A stretch of DNA of 64,000 nt. It comes from an uncultured Carboxylicivirga sp. (GTDB taxonomy: Bacteria; Bacteroidota; Bacteroidia; Bacteroidales; Marinilabiliaceae). Where the stretch lies: contig NZ_OY771430.1 of NCBI RefSeq assembly GCF_963674565.1, forward strand, positions 682,001-746,000. Direction: 5' to 3'. The position numbers and the translations under genes were made by a program. Below, in pieces: positions 1 to 8,744 of this stretch (the first letter of the stretch is position 1; every line of letters begins with the position of its first letter). The notes beneath the pieces were generated by a model. The model had not been told where the DNA came from. It made no database searches and worked only from the letters and a program-made list of their open reading frames with translations.

Positions 1-1
1 A

Positions 2-1339
2 AATCAATCGGCATACCTGAAGATCGAAAATCATCCTGATTTAGAGGTAAATTCATATATCATATCCAATGTAAATATTATTCCGATGACTGCAGATACT
101 GTTTTGGAAAATATGACAGTATGGGTAGATGAAGGAGTTATTAAAGAAATGAGCAATACAAAATTATCAGTTGAAGTTCCTATAATTGATGGGAAAGGTG
201 GTTATTTAACGCCTGGACTGATAGATATGCATGTTCATCTTTGGGATCGCTTCGAATTAGGGCTATATCTGGCTAATGGTGTAACAACAATCAGAAGTTT
301 ACTTGGAATGCCATTTCATTTGGAGGTTAAAGAACAATTGCAAAAGAGTGAGATTATAGGTCCGGAGTTTTATACTTCATCTCCACAATTTTCAGGGCCA
401 GAAGATGGTGATATCTTTCATAAACAAGTGAATACTCCTGAAGAAGCTGCACAATTAGTTATAAAATATAAAGAGGTTGGATACGATTATATAAAAACAT
501 ACAATCTTTTACCAAAACATTTATTTGATGCAGTTCTTGATCAAGCTACTTTGTCTGGAATACCAGTAATTGCACATCCCAGTTTCTTAGTCGATTATAA
601 ATATCATTTCGATGATAGAATCAGTACTGTTGAACATACCGAAGATATTTATCAGCAAGCATTAAACTATCAGTACGATCGCGAAAAGTTGCAGGAGATA
701 GTTAATGGCTATGCTCGCTCAGGACAAACTCATTGTCCTACGATAACAGTATTTTATAATCTAACTGAAATCTATAATAAAGGTGAAGCTTATCTTCAGT
801 CTGAACAGGTTGCATATCTCAATTCGTTTGTAGAAGATGTTGGCGGAGATTATAAAAGGCATATGGCTATCCGATTAAGTGACTCAACATCCGTTCAGCG
901 AATTAATGAACAACAGCAATTTCATATGGAAATTCTACAAAAGCTGCATCAAGCAGGTGTTAACATTGTTGCTGGTACAGATGCTGGCATTGTGAATACG
1001 GCAGCAGGTTTCTCGATTCATCAGGAACTTGGATTTTATGTTCAGGCGGGTATGAGTAATTATGAAGCGTTGAAAACAGCCACAATTAATCCTTCCAAAG
1101 TGTATGAAGAATACTCTAACTTTGGAACAATTGACTTGGGTAAGCATGCTAATTTAATTCTCACTGAGGATAATCCATTAAAAGATTTGTCAACCCTAAA
1201 AAATCCGAGATGGGTAATGATAAAAGGAAGAAAGATTGAGAATGATCTGATGCAACAGTTTAAAGATAAGGCCGCAAACAGGAAAAACTACCTGGCGACA
1301 ATGATTAAAGCTATTTCATATGTTCTTTGGGGTAAATAA
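2..1339 (+). CDS. Amidohydrolase family protein (5' end outside window)
   Basis: Metal-dependent hydrolase of the amidohydrolase (imidazolonepropionase-like) superfamily; such enzymes cleave C-N bonds in cyclic or acylated substrates, and the substrate here is unknown. The metal-site signatures are HVHLWD near residue 50 (counted from the ATG at 86), a KTYN lysine, IAHPS, VEHTED and AGTDAG, all in canonical order. The reading frame is open to the first base of the window, and the residues before the ATG at 86 (SYIISNVNIIPM) read like the usual first strand of this family. The real start, probably with a signal peptide, therefore lies upstream. The stop is followed after about 30 bases by a DUF6090 gene on the same strand. 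Confident on superfamily, not on substrate. Confidence 0.85.
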   Translation, partial: NQSAYLKIENHPDLEVNSYIISNVNIIPMTADTVLENMTVWVDEGVIKEMSNTKLSVEVPIIDGKGGYLTPGLIDMHVHLWDRFELGLYLANGVTTIRSLLGMPFHLEVKEQLQKSEIIGPEFYTSSPQFSGPEDGDIFHKQVNTPEEAAQLVIKYKEVGYDYIKTYNLLPKHLFDAVLDQATLSGIPVIAHPSFLVDYKYHFDDRISTVEHTEDIYQQALNYQYDREKLQEIVNGYARSGQTHCPTITVFYNLTEIYNKGEAYLQSEQVAYLNSFVEDVGGDYKRHMAIRLSDSTSVQRINEQQQFHMEILQKLHQAGVNIVAGTDAGIVNTAAGFSIHQELGFYVQAGMSNYEALKTATINPSKVYEEYSNFGTIDLGKHANLILTEDNPLKDLSTLKNPRWVMIKGRKIENDLMQQFKDKAANRKNYLATMIKAISYVLWGK

Positions 1340-1369
1340 CTTTCCTGAGAATTGATTAAAATAAAATTG

Positions 1370-2137
1370 ATGAGGTTTTTTAGAATAATCAGACAAACCC
1401 TTTTATCAGATAATAAAATTAAAAAGTATCTGACGTATGCTTTAGGTGAAATTATATTGGTTGTGATTGGTATATTAATCGCCTTGGCTATCAGTAATAT
1501 CAATCAGGAACATGATATCCGTAAAAAGGAAAAAGTGTATCTCGAAGGATTGCAAAAGGAATTGGAAATCAGCAAAAATAAGTTGCAAGAGCTTATTAAA
1601 GTCAATCATTCAAACTATGAAGGTGCAAAAAGGATTGTTTTTTATATTGAAAATCCTGATTCGGTGATTACGGAAAAACAGTTTTCTGAATTAATATTTA
1701 ATAGTCTGGCTTTCGATATCGCTTTTAATCCGAATAACTCCTTGTTAAACGAGATGATAAATTCAGGTAGTTTAAAAGATATATCAAACAACCAATTAAG
1801 AGTTTATCTTACTAATTGGATTTCAACACTCGATGACGTTGCTAAGCAGGAAGTTGATCTTGAAAAGCAAAGAGAAAAGGTGATTGATATTCTATCTGGT
1901 AAAGATTACAGTATTAAAACTATCTTTGATTTAAATGAAGGTATTAAAAGTCAAATAGATTTACCAACAAGTAACAAAACAAGAAGTAATCTGAAAATAT
2001 TTGCCTCTCCTGAATTTGAGAATAATCTAATCATGTTTATTCTATCAGCTTTTGCTACAGAGCAGAATCATTACATTCCTTTGCAAGATGAACTTGATAG
2101 GATGATTGAGTTGATAACTGTGGAGTTGTCAAAATAA
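1370..2137 (+). CDS. DUF6090-like membrane-anchored protein
   Basis: Small protein of a family seen widely in Bacteroidota. It opens with a basic stretch (MRFFRIIRQ), has one strong hydrophobic segment at roughly residues 25-43 (YALGEIILVVIGILIALAI), then a charged, coiled-coil-prone helical body of about 200 residues. Expected topology is one N-terminal membrane span with a soluble helical domain; function is unknown. A TTG at 1352 would add six residues, but the family usually begins M-(I)-K/R-F-F-R, so the ATG at 1370 is preferred. It sits close behind the amidohydrolase and could be co-transcribed. Confidence 0.75.
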   Translation: MRFFRIIRQTLLSDNKIKKYLTYALGEIILVVIGILIALAISNINQEHDIRKKEKVYLEGLQKELEISKNKLQELIKVNHSNYEGAKRIVFYIENPDSVITEKQFSELIFNSLAFDIAFNPNNSLLNEMINSGSLKDISNNQLRVYLTNWISTLDDVAKQEVDLEKQREKVIDILSGKDYSIKTIFDLNEGIKSQIDLPTSNKTRSNLKIFASPEFENNLIMFILSAFATEQNHYIPLQDELDRMIELITVELSK

Positions 2138-2304
2138 ATTGTTGAATTGATTCTGAAAATCTTATTAGAGAATAGAATATTAATTTCTCAAGAATAAGAA
2201 TTCATCAAAAGTCAATCGGAATCTAATCAAAGCAATGTTTTTATGAGTCGAAATTTCATGCTTTAGCCGATCATTAGTACATTTGCTAAGGCTAAATTCC
2301 ATAT

Positions 2305-2958
2305 ATGAAAGAGTACATCCTGTTTATTGATACAGAAACTTCCGACAGACCCCATCAATGGAACTCATCAACTGATGATATTCATAAGTGGCCTTACGTA
2401 TTGCAGGTATCCTGGACAGTTTGTAAGAGTAGTGGAGAAACATTGTTTACGCGCGATTTTTATATTAATCCAGGTGAAATTCAAATCAATCCTAATGCAT
2501 ATAAAATACATGGGATCAATCTTGAATTTTTACAACAGAATGGAATCTCGCGCGAGGATGCAATCATGCAGTTGGTAGACGATATTAAAAGATACAAACC
2601 ATTATTGGTAGGGCATTTTCTAAAGTTCGATCTGCGAATGATTGAAGTGGCACTTAACCGGGTTGGAGAAACCCTTGATTTGGATGCTTTACCAAAGTTT
2701 TGTACCATGCTTAATACACGCCGTCCATATTCTCCAATAGATACTCCAATGTTACGTCTAAACCAGTTGTATCACTCACTCTTTAACAGAGAACTAAAGG
2801 ATGCGCATAATGCTAAAGTTGATGCAGTTGCAACAAAGGAGTGTTTTTTTGAATTAGTAAAACAGGGAAAGATTGATGATAAAGTGATTCAGAGGCAGCA
2901 AAGGTATTTCAGAAAAAGTGGCAAACTCAGAAGTTTATTGCTACAATTTTTGTCTTAA
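2305..2958 (+). CDS. 3'-5' exonuclease, DnaQ/RNase T-like (DEDDh)
   Basis: Exonuclease of the DEDDh family, which uses two metal ions to remove nucleotides from 3' ends. All active-site motifs are present: Exo I with D9 and E11 (FIDTET), Exo II with D109 (LKFDLRM) and Exo III with H168 and D173 (AHNAKVD). At 217 residues it is a stand-alone exonuclease without helicase or polymerase parts; it could be an epsilon-like proofreader or an RNA/DNA trimming enzyme. It lies 57 bases before the cNMP/CBS/nucleotidyltransferase gene. From memory, a similar exonuclease lies next to DUF294 nucleotidyltransferases in other bacteria, suggesting a functional pair. Confidence 0.85.
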   Translation: MKEYILFIDTETSDRPHQWNSSTDDIHKWPYVLQVSWTVCKSSGETLFTRDFYINPGEIQINPNAYKIHGINLEFLQQNGISREDAIMQLVDDIKRYKPLLVGHFLKFDLRMIEVALNRVGETLDLDALPKFCTMLNTRRPYSPIDTPMLRLNQLYHSLFNRELKDAHNAKVDAVATKECFFELVKQGKIDDKVIQRQQRYFRKSGKLRSLLLQFLS

Positions 2959-3015
2959 TCTGACTTTTGATTTTCATGATAAATTATTGTTTAGAGCTTA
3001 GCAGAGCGTTTTGTT

Positions 3016-4914
3016 ATGAAAGATAATAAAGAGTTTTTACAACATATTTCCCCGTTTTGTATTTTACCTGATACTATTCTAAAAGAGGTTTCTGATATGA
3101 TGTCGATAAAGACATTTAAAAAAGATGAAACTATTTATATTCAGGATAAGAGTCCGGTTACCACAATTGATATCATTGTGAAAGGGGCTTATAAAGCCAA
3201 CTTTTACGATAGTACCAATGTTCTAAGGTTAGAAGAATTATATAATTGTAATGATATCTACGGAGGAAGCTCTGTTCTCCTTAATAAGCAATTTTCTATT
3301 CGTACTGTTATTGCACTCGAAGATACTGAAGTACTGACATTGGATAAGGAAGAATTTAAGGCGTTATGTCGAAGTTATCATGAGTTCTTTGAGTTTTTTT
3401 CAAATCAGTTTGGCAATAAAATGCTAAACGATGCATATGCGCATTTTGTGAAGCAAAATACCATGTTTGAAGAGAACTTCATAGATGCCGACCTGATCTT
3501 TACACGTAAGATCGATACCATTACTCCACGTTTATTAGTTACCTGTTCGCCCCAAACACCGCTTCATACTGTTGCTGCTCTAATGCGCGATAATGTAGTT
3601 AATTGTGTATATATTGAAGAGGATAACGAATTGATAGCATATGTATCAAAAGATACAATTATAACAAATGCCATCGCCAACGAAAAAAGTATTTATACTG
3701 AAGTGATGGAAGTTGCAGAGAAGGAGGTGGTAACCATCTCGAAAGATGCATTGGTTTATGAAGCCTTACTAGCTTTGTACCCTTCACAGAAGGAGTTTCT
3801 TTTAGTCAAGGACGGAGAACAAAACCTTGGATATTTAAGCCGTTACCGTTTGTTGACAGAACATGCCCAGTCGCCTTTGGTTTTCATACAGTCTGTTAAA
3901 TTATCCAATACTGTTTTTGAGTTAAAAGAAAAATGGGCCAAGGTACCAGAGTTTATTGAATCGATGTTGGGAAGAGGTGTGAATGCTGAAATCGTTAATC
4001 GTATCATTAGTACTATTGCCGATGAAATTCTTCTTAGGGTGATTAAAGGTGTGATTAAAGAAATGCATCCTGCACCTGCACAATTCTGTTTTATGGTATT
4101 GGGGAGTGAGGGACGAAACGAGCAAACACTGGCAACTGATCAGGATAATGCTATAATATATGAAGATAAAGCAAACCTTCAGCGAGAAACAGTAAGGGCT
4201 TATTTTCTGGAATTTGCCAATCGTATTTCAACTCGTCTGGATGATATTGGCTTTAAGTTCTGTACTGGTGGATTTATGGCGAAAAATCCGAAATGGTGTC
4301 ATTCATTATCGCATTGGAAACGTAATTACGATAGCTGGATTGCTGAGCCGGCACCCGATCAGGTTGTTAAGTTTTCAACCTTCTTCGATTGTCGTTTCGT
4401 TTATGGCGATAAGTCATTGTTTGATGAGTTACATCATCATATGCTTAATTGCATCGATAAAGCGCCTCCAAAATTTTTATATAACCTGGTAAGTAACACC
4501 CTGCAATATGAAGTTCCCTTAACTGTTTTTAAAGGAATTAAAACCTTTGTGAAAAACGATAAAAAGGTTTTTAATATTAAGCATTCTATGAGTACCATTG
4601 TTGATATGGCTCGTATGTATGCATTACAACATAAAATTCTGGATAACAATACCGGAGTTAGGCTTAAAGAGTTGCACAAAGCAGGTCATTTTGATGAGTC
4701 TCAGTACAAAGAGTTGCTTAATGCTTATTATTATTTAATGGGATTAAGGTTGAAAAATCAATCAACCCAAATATTGCGTGATTTTACCGAAGCAACCAAT
4801 TTTCTGGAATTAAAAAGGTTGACGGCTGTTGAACAGGCTACCCTTCGTGAGATTTTCAAATTTATTAAAGATATGCAATGGGTTATTAAAGCCAGATTTA
4901 ATATTAATCGTTAA
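3016..4914 (+). CDS. cNMP-binding, CBS and DUF294 nucleotidyltransferase protein
   Basis: Multi-domain signalling protein of 632 residues. Residues about 10-140 form a cyclic-nucleotide-binding (CRP-like) domain; about 165-290 a pair of CBS domains, which commonly bind adenine nucleotides; from about 300 onward a DUF294-type nucleotidyltransferase related to the N-terminus of GlnD, ending in a helical DUF294 C-terminal domain. The transferase signature GSEGRNE begins near residue 363 and the metal-binding DQD falls at about 375, so catalysis should be intact. No membrane segment is seen. The protein or small-molecule target is unknown. A likely partner of the exonuclease just upstream. Confidence 0.85.
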   Translation: MKDNKEFLQHISPFCILPDTILKEVSDMMSIKTFKKDETIYIQDKSPVTTIDIIVKGAYKANFYDSTNVLRLEELYNCNDIYGGSSVLLNKQFSIRTVIALEDTEVLTLDKEEFKALCRSYHEFFEFFSNQFGNKMLNDAYAHFVKQNTMFEENFIDADLIFTRKIDTITPRLLVTCSPQTPLHTVAALMRDNVVNCVYIEEDNELIAYVSKDTIITNAIANEKSIYTEVMEVAEKEVVTISKDALVYEALLALYPSQKEFLLVKDGEQNLGYLSRYRLLTEHAQSPLVFIQSVKLSNTVFELKEKWAKVPEFIESMLGRGVNAEIVNRIISTIADEILLRVIKGVIKEMHPAPAQFCFMVLGSEGRNEQTLATDQDNAIIYEDKANLQRETVRAYFLEFANRISTRLDDIGFKFCTGGFMAKNPKWCHSLSHWKRNYDSWIAEPAPDQVVKFSTFFDCRFVYGDKSLFDELHHHMLNCIDKAPPKFLYNLVSNTLQYEVPLTVFKGIKTFVKNDKKVFNIKHSMSTIVDMARMYALQHKILDNNTGVRLKELHKAGHFDESQYKELLNAYYYLMGLRLKNQSTQILRDFTEATNFLELKRLTAVEQATLREIFKFIKDMQWVIKARFNINR

Positions 4915-4972
4915 TTTAAGCTTCTGACTTAGCAGTTATTTTGCTGCATATTAAGTGGTAAAGCTTTTTACG

Positions 4973-5458
4973 ATGAAGAATAAGCAAAGAAAACCAATTG
5001 TTGATAAAAATTATCTCCTCGAAAAGTTTACAGGAAAGGGAGGGTGGACTTATGTCGAAATTCCTGAAGTTGAACCGGATAAACATGCCTGGTTTAATTG
5101 GATAAAAGTCTGCGGTTATATTGATAACTATGAGTTAAAACATTCCCGATTAATGCCATTGGGCAATGGTAAACTATTTCTGCCTGTAAAAACTGCCATA
5201 CGTAAAGCTATTAAGAAACAAGAAGGAGATACTGTGCATATCGTTCTCTATCCTGATAATTCTGTGATTGAGATTCCAAAAGAGTTATCAGATTGTTTTG
5301 ATTTTGAAGACTCAAGACTAAAAACTGCTTTTGAAAAGGAACCGGAAGGAAGAAGAAAAGAATTTATTGAATGGATAGCCGAGGCCCGCAAGGAAGAGAC
5401 GAAAGCAAAACGAATTGCCCGATGTATTGACTATTTGAAGGATAAATATAATTTATAA
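4973..5458 (+). CDS. YdeI/OmpD-associated-like protein (DUF1905)
   Basis: Protein of 161 residues. The N-terminal half is a DUF1905-type small beta-barrel (GWTYVEIPEV, WFNWIKVCGYI, LPVKTAIRKAI). The C-terminal helical region (EGRRKEFIEWIAEARKEET, then IARCIDYL) is typical of YdeI/OmpD-associated proteins, some of which have been linked to bacteriocin protection. A GTG at 4955 lies in frame, but the ATG at 4973 gives a start without the extra hydrophobic residues and is preferred. Function in this organism is unknown. It follows the nucleotidyltransferase gene by about 60 bases and may be read from the same transcript. Confidence 0.75.
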   Translation: MKNKQRKPIVDKNYLLEKFTGKGGWTYVEIPEVEPDKHAWFNWIKVCGYIDNYELKHSRLMPLGNGKLFLPVKTAIRKAIKKQEGDTVHIVLYPDNSVIEIPKELSDCFDFEDSRLKTAFEKEPEGRRKEFIEWIAEARKEETKAKRIARCIDYLKDKYNL

Positions 5459-5605
5459 GAACTTATTAGATAGTTTTCAATTTAACATCAAAATTGAGAA
5501 ACCACGATATGTAACAGTCGTAGTAAAAAATATTTAAAGCAAACACAATAATCAATATTGTTTTTATTTATTCTTATATTTAAATAAAATCAGGATTAGA
5601 AAATT

Positions 5606-7186
5606 TTGGAAATAAAGAATTCATTACAAGAGAAGTCACTGGATCAGGATGAGTTAAATGATAAGATACTTAAAAAAGTATTTCTTGTTTTAACTGTTCT
5701 TATTGTTCCGGTTGTCATAATTGCTGTTATTCGATCGTATCTTATTTCCGGTGAATTAAGTACCGTTGGTTTAACTGGACTTACACTGATAATAAGTCTT
5801 TCTTTTTTATTTTATACCAACTGGCAAACACGTTTTCGAATACATCTGTTTCTTATCGTTTTAATATCGTTGGCAGCTTTTGGTATGTATCACTATGGCT
5901 TTTTTGCCTTGAGTAAATATGCTCTTGTTTTGGTACCGGTCTTTTCTATTCTTTATCTGTCGTACAGGCGAACCTTGGTTTTTGGTGCTGTTTCATTATT
6001 CGTTTACATTGTTTTTGGAACCTTATATGTGCTTAATGTTATACCATATAAAATTGATACCAATACCTTGGCAACTCTATCTACTACTTGGATAACCGAT
6101 GGTTTGGTTTTGGTCATCATTTCATTGTCGATAAGTATTGTGGTCTACAATATGGTAAGTGCCTATAAAAAAGAGGTTAGCAAACTAAAGGCTAGTGAAG
6201 AAATGCTTTATAACAGTTTAAATGATCTTCCATTACCGGTTGCAATTGTTAATAAGGGATACCAGATTCTCTTCCTGAATAATAGTTTTGTAAACCAGTT
6301 GGGATATTCTTTAAAAGATGGGGCGGATGTTTACTCCATCTTAAAGTTAGCGATACCAGAGTTCAGAGTTTTTCAGGAAGTCATAAAAGAATGGCAGTCT
6401 AACATTGATAATGCTTTTAATAACAAGGTGCTGCCTCCGGTAAAGGAGTATGTATATAAATGTAAGAATGGTGAAGAACGGATTGCAGAGATTCACTATA
6501 GTTTGTCGAATGATAAAATATTGCTGATGTTTGTTGATCTGACGGAACGAAAGCAACGGTTGAAAGAGATAGTTAAGGCCATTGTTCAAACAGAAGAAAA
6601 GGAGAGAGGCAGGGTTGCCAAAGAATTGCACGATGGTTTAGGTCCTTTAATCTCAACTGCTAAAATTTATGCACACAGTCTTACTAAGGTGAAGGATCAA
6701 AATGTTATCGATAATTATAATTCGCGATTACAACAGATTCTGGATGAATCTATTAATGAGATTAAAGATATTTCAAATAATCTGAGCCCCCATATTCTTC
6801 GAAATTATGGATTAAAAGATGCAGTGCTGACTTTTGTTGAGAAACTTAGGCCTGTGTCTGAAATTCATTTCTCCATTGATATTGATGTAAAGGAAACATT
6901 AAATGAAGTTATTCAGTTTACGACTTATAGGTCTGTTGTAGAGTTGATTAATAACTCAATTAAACATTCAAAAGCGAAAGATATTGTTGTTAAAATTCAG
7001 GATAAAGAAGGTGGTCTTTTTATAGCATTTCAGGATAATGGAGTAGGTTTTGATTATGAAAAGAATAAAAACAAAGGTTTTGGATTAAACAATCTTATTG
7101 CCAGGATCGATAATATTGGCGGTAGTTTTAATTATTCAACCAGTCCCGATGAAGGAGTTGAAATAAAAATTTATTTACCATTGTAA
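5606..7186 (+). CDS. Sensor histidine kinase, NarL/DegS-type (HisKA_3)
   Basis: Membrane sensor kinase of 526 residues. Several hydrophobic helices fill residues about 25-190, with no large periplasmic loop, so it probably senses a membrane or cytoplasmic signal. A PAS-like domain follows at about 200-310. The HisKA_3 dimerisation box carries the phosphorylated histidine H342 in ELHDGLGP, and the ATPase has an N box (ELINNSIKHS), G1 (DNGVGFD) and G2 (GFGLNNL). It starts with TTG; no nearby in-frame ATG keeps the membrane region intact. The response-regulator gene begins 5 bases after the stop, so the two form an operon and almost certainly a cognate pair. Confidence 0.88.
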   Translation: MEIKNSLQEKSLDQDELNDKILKKVFLVLTVLIVPVVIIAVIRSYLISGELSTVGLTGLTLIISLSFLFYTNWQTRFRIHLFLIVLISLAAFGMYHYGFFALSKYALVLVPVFSILYLSYRRTLVFGAVSLFVYIVFGTLYVLNVIPYKIDTNTLATLSTTWITDGLVLVIISLSISIVVYNMVSAYKKEVSKLKASEEMLYNSLNDLPLPVAIVNKGYQILFLNNSFVNQLGYSLKDGADVYSILKLAIPEFRVFQEVIKEWQSNIDNAFNNKVLPPVKEYVYKCKNGEERIAEIHYSLSNDKILLMFVDLTERKQRLKEIVKAIVQTEEKERGRVAKELHDGLGPLISTAKIYAHSLTKVKDQNVIDNYNSRLQQILDESINEIKDISNNLSPHILRNYGLKDAVLTFVEKLRPVSEIHFSIDIDVKETLNEVIQFTTYRSVVELINNSIKHSKAKDIVVKIQDKEGGLFIAFQDNGVGFDYEKNKNKGFGLNNLIARIDNIGGSFNYSTSPDEGVEIKIYLPL

Positions 7187-7191
7187 CGATT

Positions 7192-7839
7192 ATGATACGA
7201 ATTGTTTTAGTTGAAGATTTAGATTTGATACGGGAAGGAATCAGAGTTTTGGTTTCACAAATTGATGACTTTGAAATTGTAGCTGAATATAGCAATGGTA
7301 AGGAACTGGTTGATAATATTAAGCACTTGCAGGTAGATATCATAGTAACTGATATAGATATGCCGGTGATGGATGGTATTACAGCAACACGTAAGGTGTT
7401 GGCTATGAGATCTGATTTAAAGGTAATTGCTTTATCATTGTATAACGAATCACAATATTATCACGATCTGGTTGCTGCCGGGGCGAAAGGGTTTATTCTT
7501 AAACAAGCCAGCATACAGGAGCTTGAAGAGGGAATACGTGAAGTCTATAAAGGAGGAAGCTACTTTTCGCAGGAATTATTGCAGAATGTTATTAAAAATA
7601 TGAAATACCAGGATTCTGCTCTAAAATCAACTGACGATTCAGAAAATATCACAGAGAAAGAAGCCGAAATGCTGAAATATATCTGCGAAGGATTAACAAA
7701 TCAGGAATTGGCAGATAAGTTATTTGTGAGTGTAAAAACTATCGAAAGCAATAAGGCGCGCCTTATGCGTAAAACGAATTCGAGAAATAATGCAGCTCTC
7801 ATTTTATGGGCCATTAAAAACAAAATTGTGAAACTGTAA
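7192..7839 (+). CDS. Response regulator, NarL/LuxR family
   Basis: DNA-binding response regulator of 215 residues. The receiver domain (about 1-120) has the acidic pair E8/D9, the phospho-acceptor D54 in TDIDMPVMDG, a switch serine at about 82 and K104. The C-terminal LuxR-type helix-turn-helix spans about 150-210 (ITEKEAEMLKYICEG, LADKLFVSVKTIE). All receiver residues are intact, in contrast to the receiver-like protein encoded just downstream. Translated 5 bases after the kinase stop. Its own binding site may include the inverted repeats at 7843-7858 and 7924-7939, but that is inference. Confidence 0.9.
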   Translation: MIRIVLVEDLDLIREGIRVLVSQIDDFEIVAEYSNGKELVDNIKHLQVDIIVTDIDMPVMDGITATRKVLAMRSDLKVIALSLYNESQYYHDLVAAGAKGFILKQASIQELEEGIREVYKGGSYFSQELLQNVIKNMKYQDSALKSTDDSENITEKEAEMLKYICEGLTNQELADKLFVSVKTIESNKARLMRKTNSRNNAALILWAIKNKIVKL

Positions 7840-7842
7840 AAT

Positions 7843-7858
7843 ATAGGGATTTCCCTAT
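7843..7858. promoter_or_regulatory. Inverted repeat after the response regulator
   Basis: Perfect 7-base arms ATAGGGA and TCCCTAT separated by TT, beginning 3 bases after the response-regulator stop. The arms are too short, and the following run is not T-rich enough, for a convincing terminator. An operator is as likely as a small hairpin. Confidence 0.4.
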
Positions 7859-7923
7859 GTGAAAACCATGATTTCACTGTCTTTTGTTAAGTATATCCTA
7901 TCTACCTTGCATAGTAGAATAAC

Positions 7924-7939
7924 GTACATCTTTATGTAC
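7924..7939. promoter_or_regulatory. Inverted repeat before the receiver-like gene
   Basis: Perfect 6-base arms GTACAT and ATGTAC with a CTTT spacer, ending 5 bases before the GTG start at 7945. It occupies the ribosome-binding region, so as RNA it could restrict translation; as DNA it has the form of a dimer operator. Either role is inference. Confidence 0.4.
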
Positions 7940-7944
7940 AACTT

Positions 7945-8322
7945 GTGAGGAAACAACATACAAATATAATTATAGTTAATAGTTCGAAAAGTATGGTGGA
8001 TGCTATTGTAGATTTCATTGAAAGCAATAGCGAATATGTAATATTAGGTAACGCCCCAGACTGTAAAATGCTGTTAAAATTACCAGAGCTTAACGAAGCT
8101 GATTTGGTACTAATCGATATTGATATTCTTGATGATGACAGTAAAGAATCAGTTAGTATGCTTAAAACAATAAGACCTGATTTGAAGCTTATTGCAATTA
8201 GCATGTACAGTGAAAAGGTTTATTGGCAGGATTTTTATGAAGCAGGATTTTCTGCGGTAGTGCATAAGTATATGATTACAGAGGAATTACTGAATGCTAT
8301 TAATAGATTGATTAGTAAGTAA
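7945..8322 (+). CDS. Receiver-like (pseudo-receiver) single-domain protein
   Basis: Protein of 125 residues with the length and strand-helix pattern of a CheY-type receiver and no output domain. The phospho-acceptor position is filled (D58 in LIDID), as are the switch serine S86 and lysine K108. However, the acidic pair that should follow the first strand is replaced by N12-S13 (IIIVNSSK). Without those metal ligands, phosphorylation should be weak or absent. The only in-frame start is GTG; the frame has no nearby upstream ATG. It lies about 105 bases after the NarL-type regulator and could be a modulator of that system. Confidence 0.75.
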   Translation: MRKQHTNIIIVNSSKSMVDAIVDFIESNSEYVILGNAPDCKMLLKLPELNEADLVLIDIDILDDDSKESVSMLKTIRPDLKLIAISMYSEKVYWQDFYEAGFSAVVHKYMITEELLNAINRLISK

Positions 8323-8744
8323 ATGAATGTTATACGGTATTGATATAAAAGGTGCCATAAAACTAAATTTAATGATAAATAATAGATTGAGGGAATAATT
8401 GAGTAGGCTAGATTAACAACGCAATTCTGAAGTGGAATATGTTACCCAGTAAATAGCATCATAAGCTGAAGGAATAGGTATAGTTTGAAGTAAAATTGAA
8501 TAGGCAAGGGGGTTTAAAAGAAGCCATTTCCTTTTTAAGCTAAAGAATACGTAGTATCGGGTAACTTTTTATAGGGGGAGTCGTGAGGTCTTGTAACGCA
8601 AAGTTACAGGGCCTCGCTTCATTTATGACGATCTGTTAATTACTTGGTTGGCTAATTTATTTGATCTTTTGACCAGAATCTTCTATCTCATTTTATACTT
8701 TGATGGTAGCTTAGTTGTAAGTAATAAACCCTAATCCAATAATT
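8323..8744. other. Non-coding stretch between two genes
   Basis: About 420 bases with no convincing open reading frame on either strand. It is A/T-rich except for the G/C-containing hairpin at 8580-8629. The right part presumably carries the promoter of the secreted-protein gene at 8745, but no clean TTTG and TAnnTTTG pair was found. Confidence 0.5.
8580..8629 (+). other. Strong stem-loop, possible structured RNA
   Basis: Bases 8585-8597 pair fully with 8603-8615 around a GCAAA loop: a 13-pair stem with two G-U pairs. An outer helix of five pairs (8580-8584 with 8625-8629) can close it, leaving a one-sided bulge. No T-run follows, so it does not look like a simple terminator. The G-U pairs form only in the + strand transcript, hence the strand. 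It could be part of a leader for the gene at 8745 or a small RNA. Confidence 0.45.
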
